Origin: Osmia lignaria lignaria
Lineage: Eukaryota; Arthropoda; Insecta; Hymenoptera; Megachilidae
DNA: 64,000 bases
Direction of reading: 5' to 3'
Assembly: GCF_051020975.1 (NCBI RefSeq)
Contig: NC_135034.1
Coordinates: 6,262,001 to 6,326,000 of the forward strand
The notes beneath the pieces were generated by a model. The model did not search any database. It was not told where the DNA came from and saw only the letters and a program-made list of their open reading frames with translations. The position numbers and the translations under genes were made by a program. Below, piece by piece: positions 62,727 to 64,000 of this stretch. Each line of letters opens with the position of its first letter. Positions within the stretch are counted from its first letter, which is position 1.

Positions 62727-64000
62727 TTCAGTGTTGTTCAAGCAAAGATAACCATTATCATGATTTTTGATAAAGTCGAAACGAAATCCATTCGTTTAAA
62801 GATGGCCATGAGGAATACCTGAAGAATGAGCCATGCTCGTAAAACTATGCGAAGGTTAACTCGCGTTCAAAAGGCAGGTACCTTTCGTCACAACGTTTGC
62901 CGATCATCGGATGTATTTAAGAGGGACTTGGAGTCGGCACAATCGACGAAGCAAGAATAACCAGCGAGTTTCTTCGAAATGCAGTAGGGTGCTCCTTCGT
63001 GGAACCGCAAAAGAATCGGTCGGGTCTCAGTTTCTGCTGGTGGCGCAAATCGTGGAAATTTACGAGGCCTCGCTCGTTTCTTTCTGCGCGGCCACCTATC
63101 TCTCTCGTGTCTCAAAGCATGTATATACTAGCACTCGGCTTGCGTCATTGCTCGCAGGTCTTTCTGCGTCCGTATACGTTGCGGCCTACGTGCGGCTGAG
63201 CGACATGGCAACCGCGCGTATAGCTAAACATATTAACTGTCGGCTCACGCCACAAAAACAACATGATCTCATTCTACTATGTATATGCAGGGAACGTGCG
63301 ATTTGCTAGCTCGCTTCGAAACCTCATTCAGTGATAACTGGAGGATAAAAGTTGCAAGAAACGAAAATAAGAAAGGCAAAGAGAGCAGGAAATAACTGAC
63401 CGACGATGACTCGTAACGGTAAGCCGTCAGAATATGTTGGTAATAACCAGCAAGAACAATACAGATCGCATTACCCCACCGAGGCTATAATAGGGACAAC
63501 TTCAACCCTAACGAGACTACCAATACCAGTAAGCTGACACGGCCACGGGTGTTTTTCTTGGAAGGCAAAATCCCCTTGCGCCTCGCTAGCCTTCCCTTTT
63601 ATTCGATGCCAATAAAATTTCCTAGACACGACGGTCCTCGTGTTGGCGCTCGGTACGGAAAGCTTTCAAGAATTGTACCGTATGCGAAACCTGACGTAGC
63701 TCTTCAACGATTTAACCTAGATAACACGCCTAATCTCGGCGAGCGAGCGAGAAAGCATCGTAACTCGAGTAGTGTTTTCAAATTTTTTTAGCGCATTTAC
63801 GATCCATTCGATCGCATCGAGCCGCTCGACGATCTACAGATCGAACGTAATAAAATTCTGCGTAACATATGCGAGCGTGCCGAGTAGGCGAGAAAAGGCA
63901 CGGTCGAGCAGCGGAGAAAGGCGAGCAAAAATCGCGGCTCCAAGCTGGCTAGGACGGTGAGCAACGAGCGAACGGGCAAGCAAGCAAGCAAGCGAGCAGG
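62727..64000. other. non-coding to window end
   Basis: A 132-codon + frame at 62911-63309 lacks a clear motif. The window ends in a CAAG tandem at 63977-63992 within purine-rich DNA. Confidence 0.4.
63977..63992. repeat. (CAAG)n microsatellite
   Basis: Four CAAG units are followed by CGAG. Confidence 0.85.

Overview
The window is nuclear DNA from an insect, most likely a hymenopteran. The signs are moderate GC with abundant CpG, short GT-AG introns, a eukaryotic tRNA-Leu gene, arthropod-type cuticle genes, and non-autonomous DNA transposons of the piggyBac, Tc1/mariner and pogo type. The species cannot be fixed from the sequence. Most of the 64 kb is intergenic or intronic, and most open frames are chance frames.

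Three genes are well supported, all on the + strand. (1) A tRNA-Leu(CAG) lies at 1229-1312. (2) A complete eight-exon gamma-glutamyl hydrolase gene lies at 10056-11567. It encodes 330 aa with a signal peptide and the catalytic Cys and His, and its introns are only 54-92 nt. (3) An eleven-exon gene at 51373-56833 encodes a membrane-anchored cuticle-type protein of about 700-710 aa: signal peptide, three PAN/apple modules, a ZP domain, a tetrabasic furin-type site, one transmembrane helix and a short tail. It belongs to the trynity/neyo/nyobe/morpheyus-like group. Its ATG follows a splice acceptor directly, so it needs an upstream non-coding exon. A TATA-driven exon with a strong donor at about 31740-32053 is the best candidate, and it would imply a first intron of about 19 kb.

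The 40 kb between the two protein genes holds repeats and a few weak exon candidates. Clear repeats are two 121/136-bp piggyBac-type MITEs with TTAA flanks, two copies of a 200-240-bp MITE with 23-bp terminal inverted repeats, a 175-bp pogo/Tigger-like MITE, a 103-bp TA-flanked MITE, a 191-bp inverted-repeat element, a 1.37-kb fold-back mosaic, and three copies of a dispersed SINE-like repeat. Candidate exons whose function I cannot name lie at 2466-2589 (+), 14718-14902 (-), 30320-30492 (+) and 60184-60354 (+, a secreted micropeptide or first exon).

The two protein genes have separate roles: folylpolyglutamate hydrolysis in the lysosome or secreted fluid, and apical matrix/cuticle attachment. 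Nothing suggests that they act together. The last 3 kb is purine-rich and partly GC-rich, and resembles the start of another gene's regulatory region.
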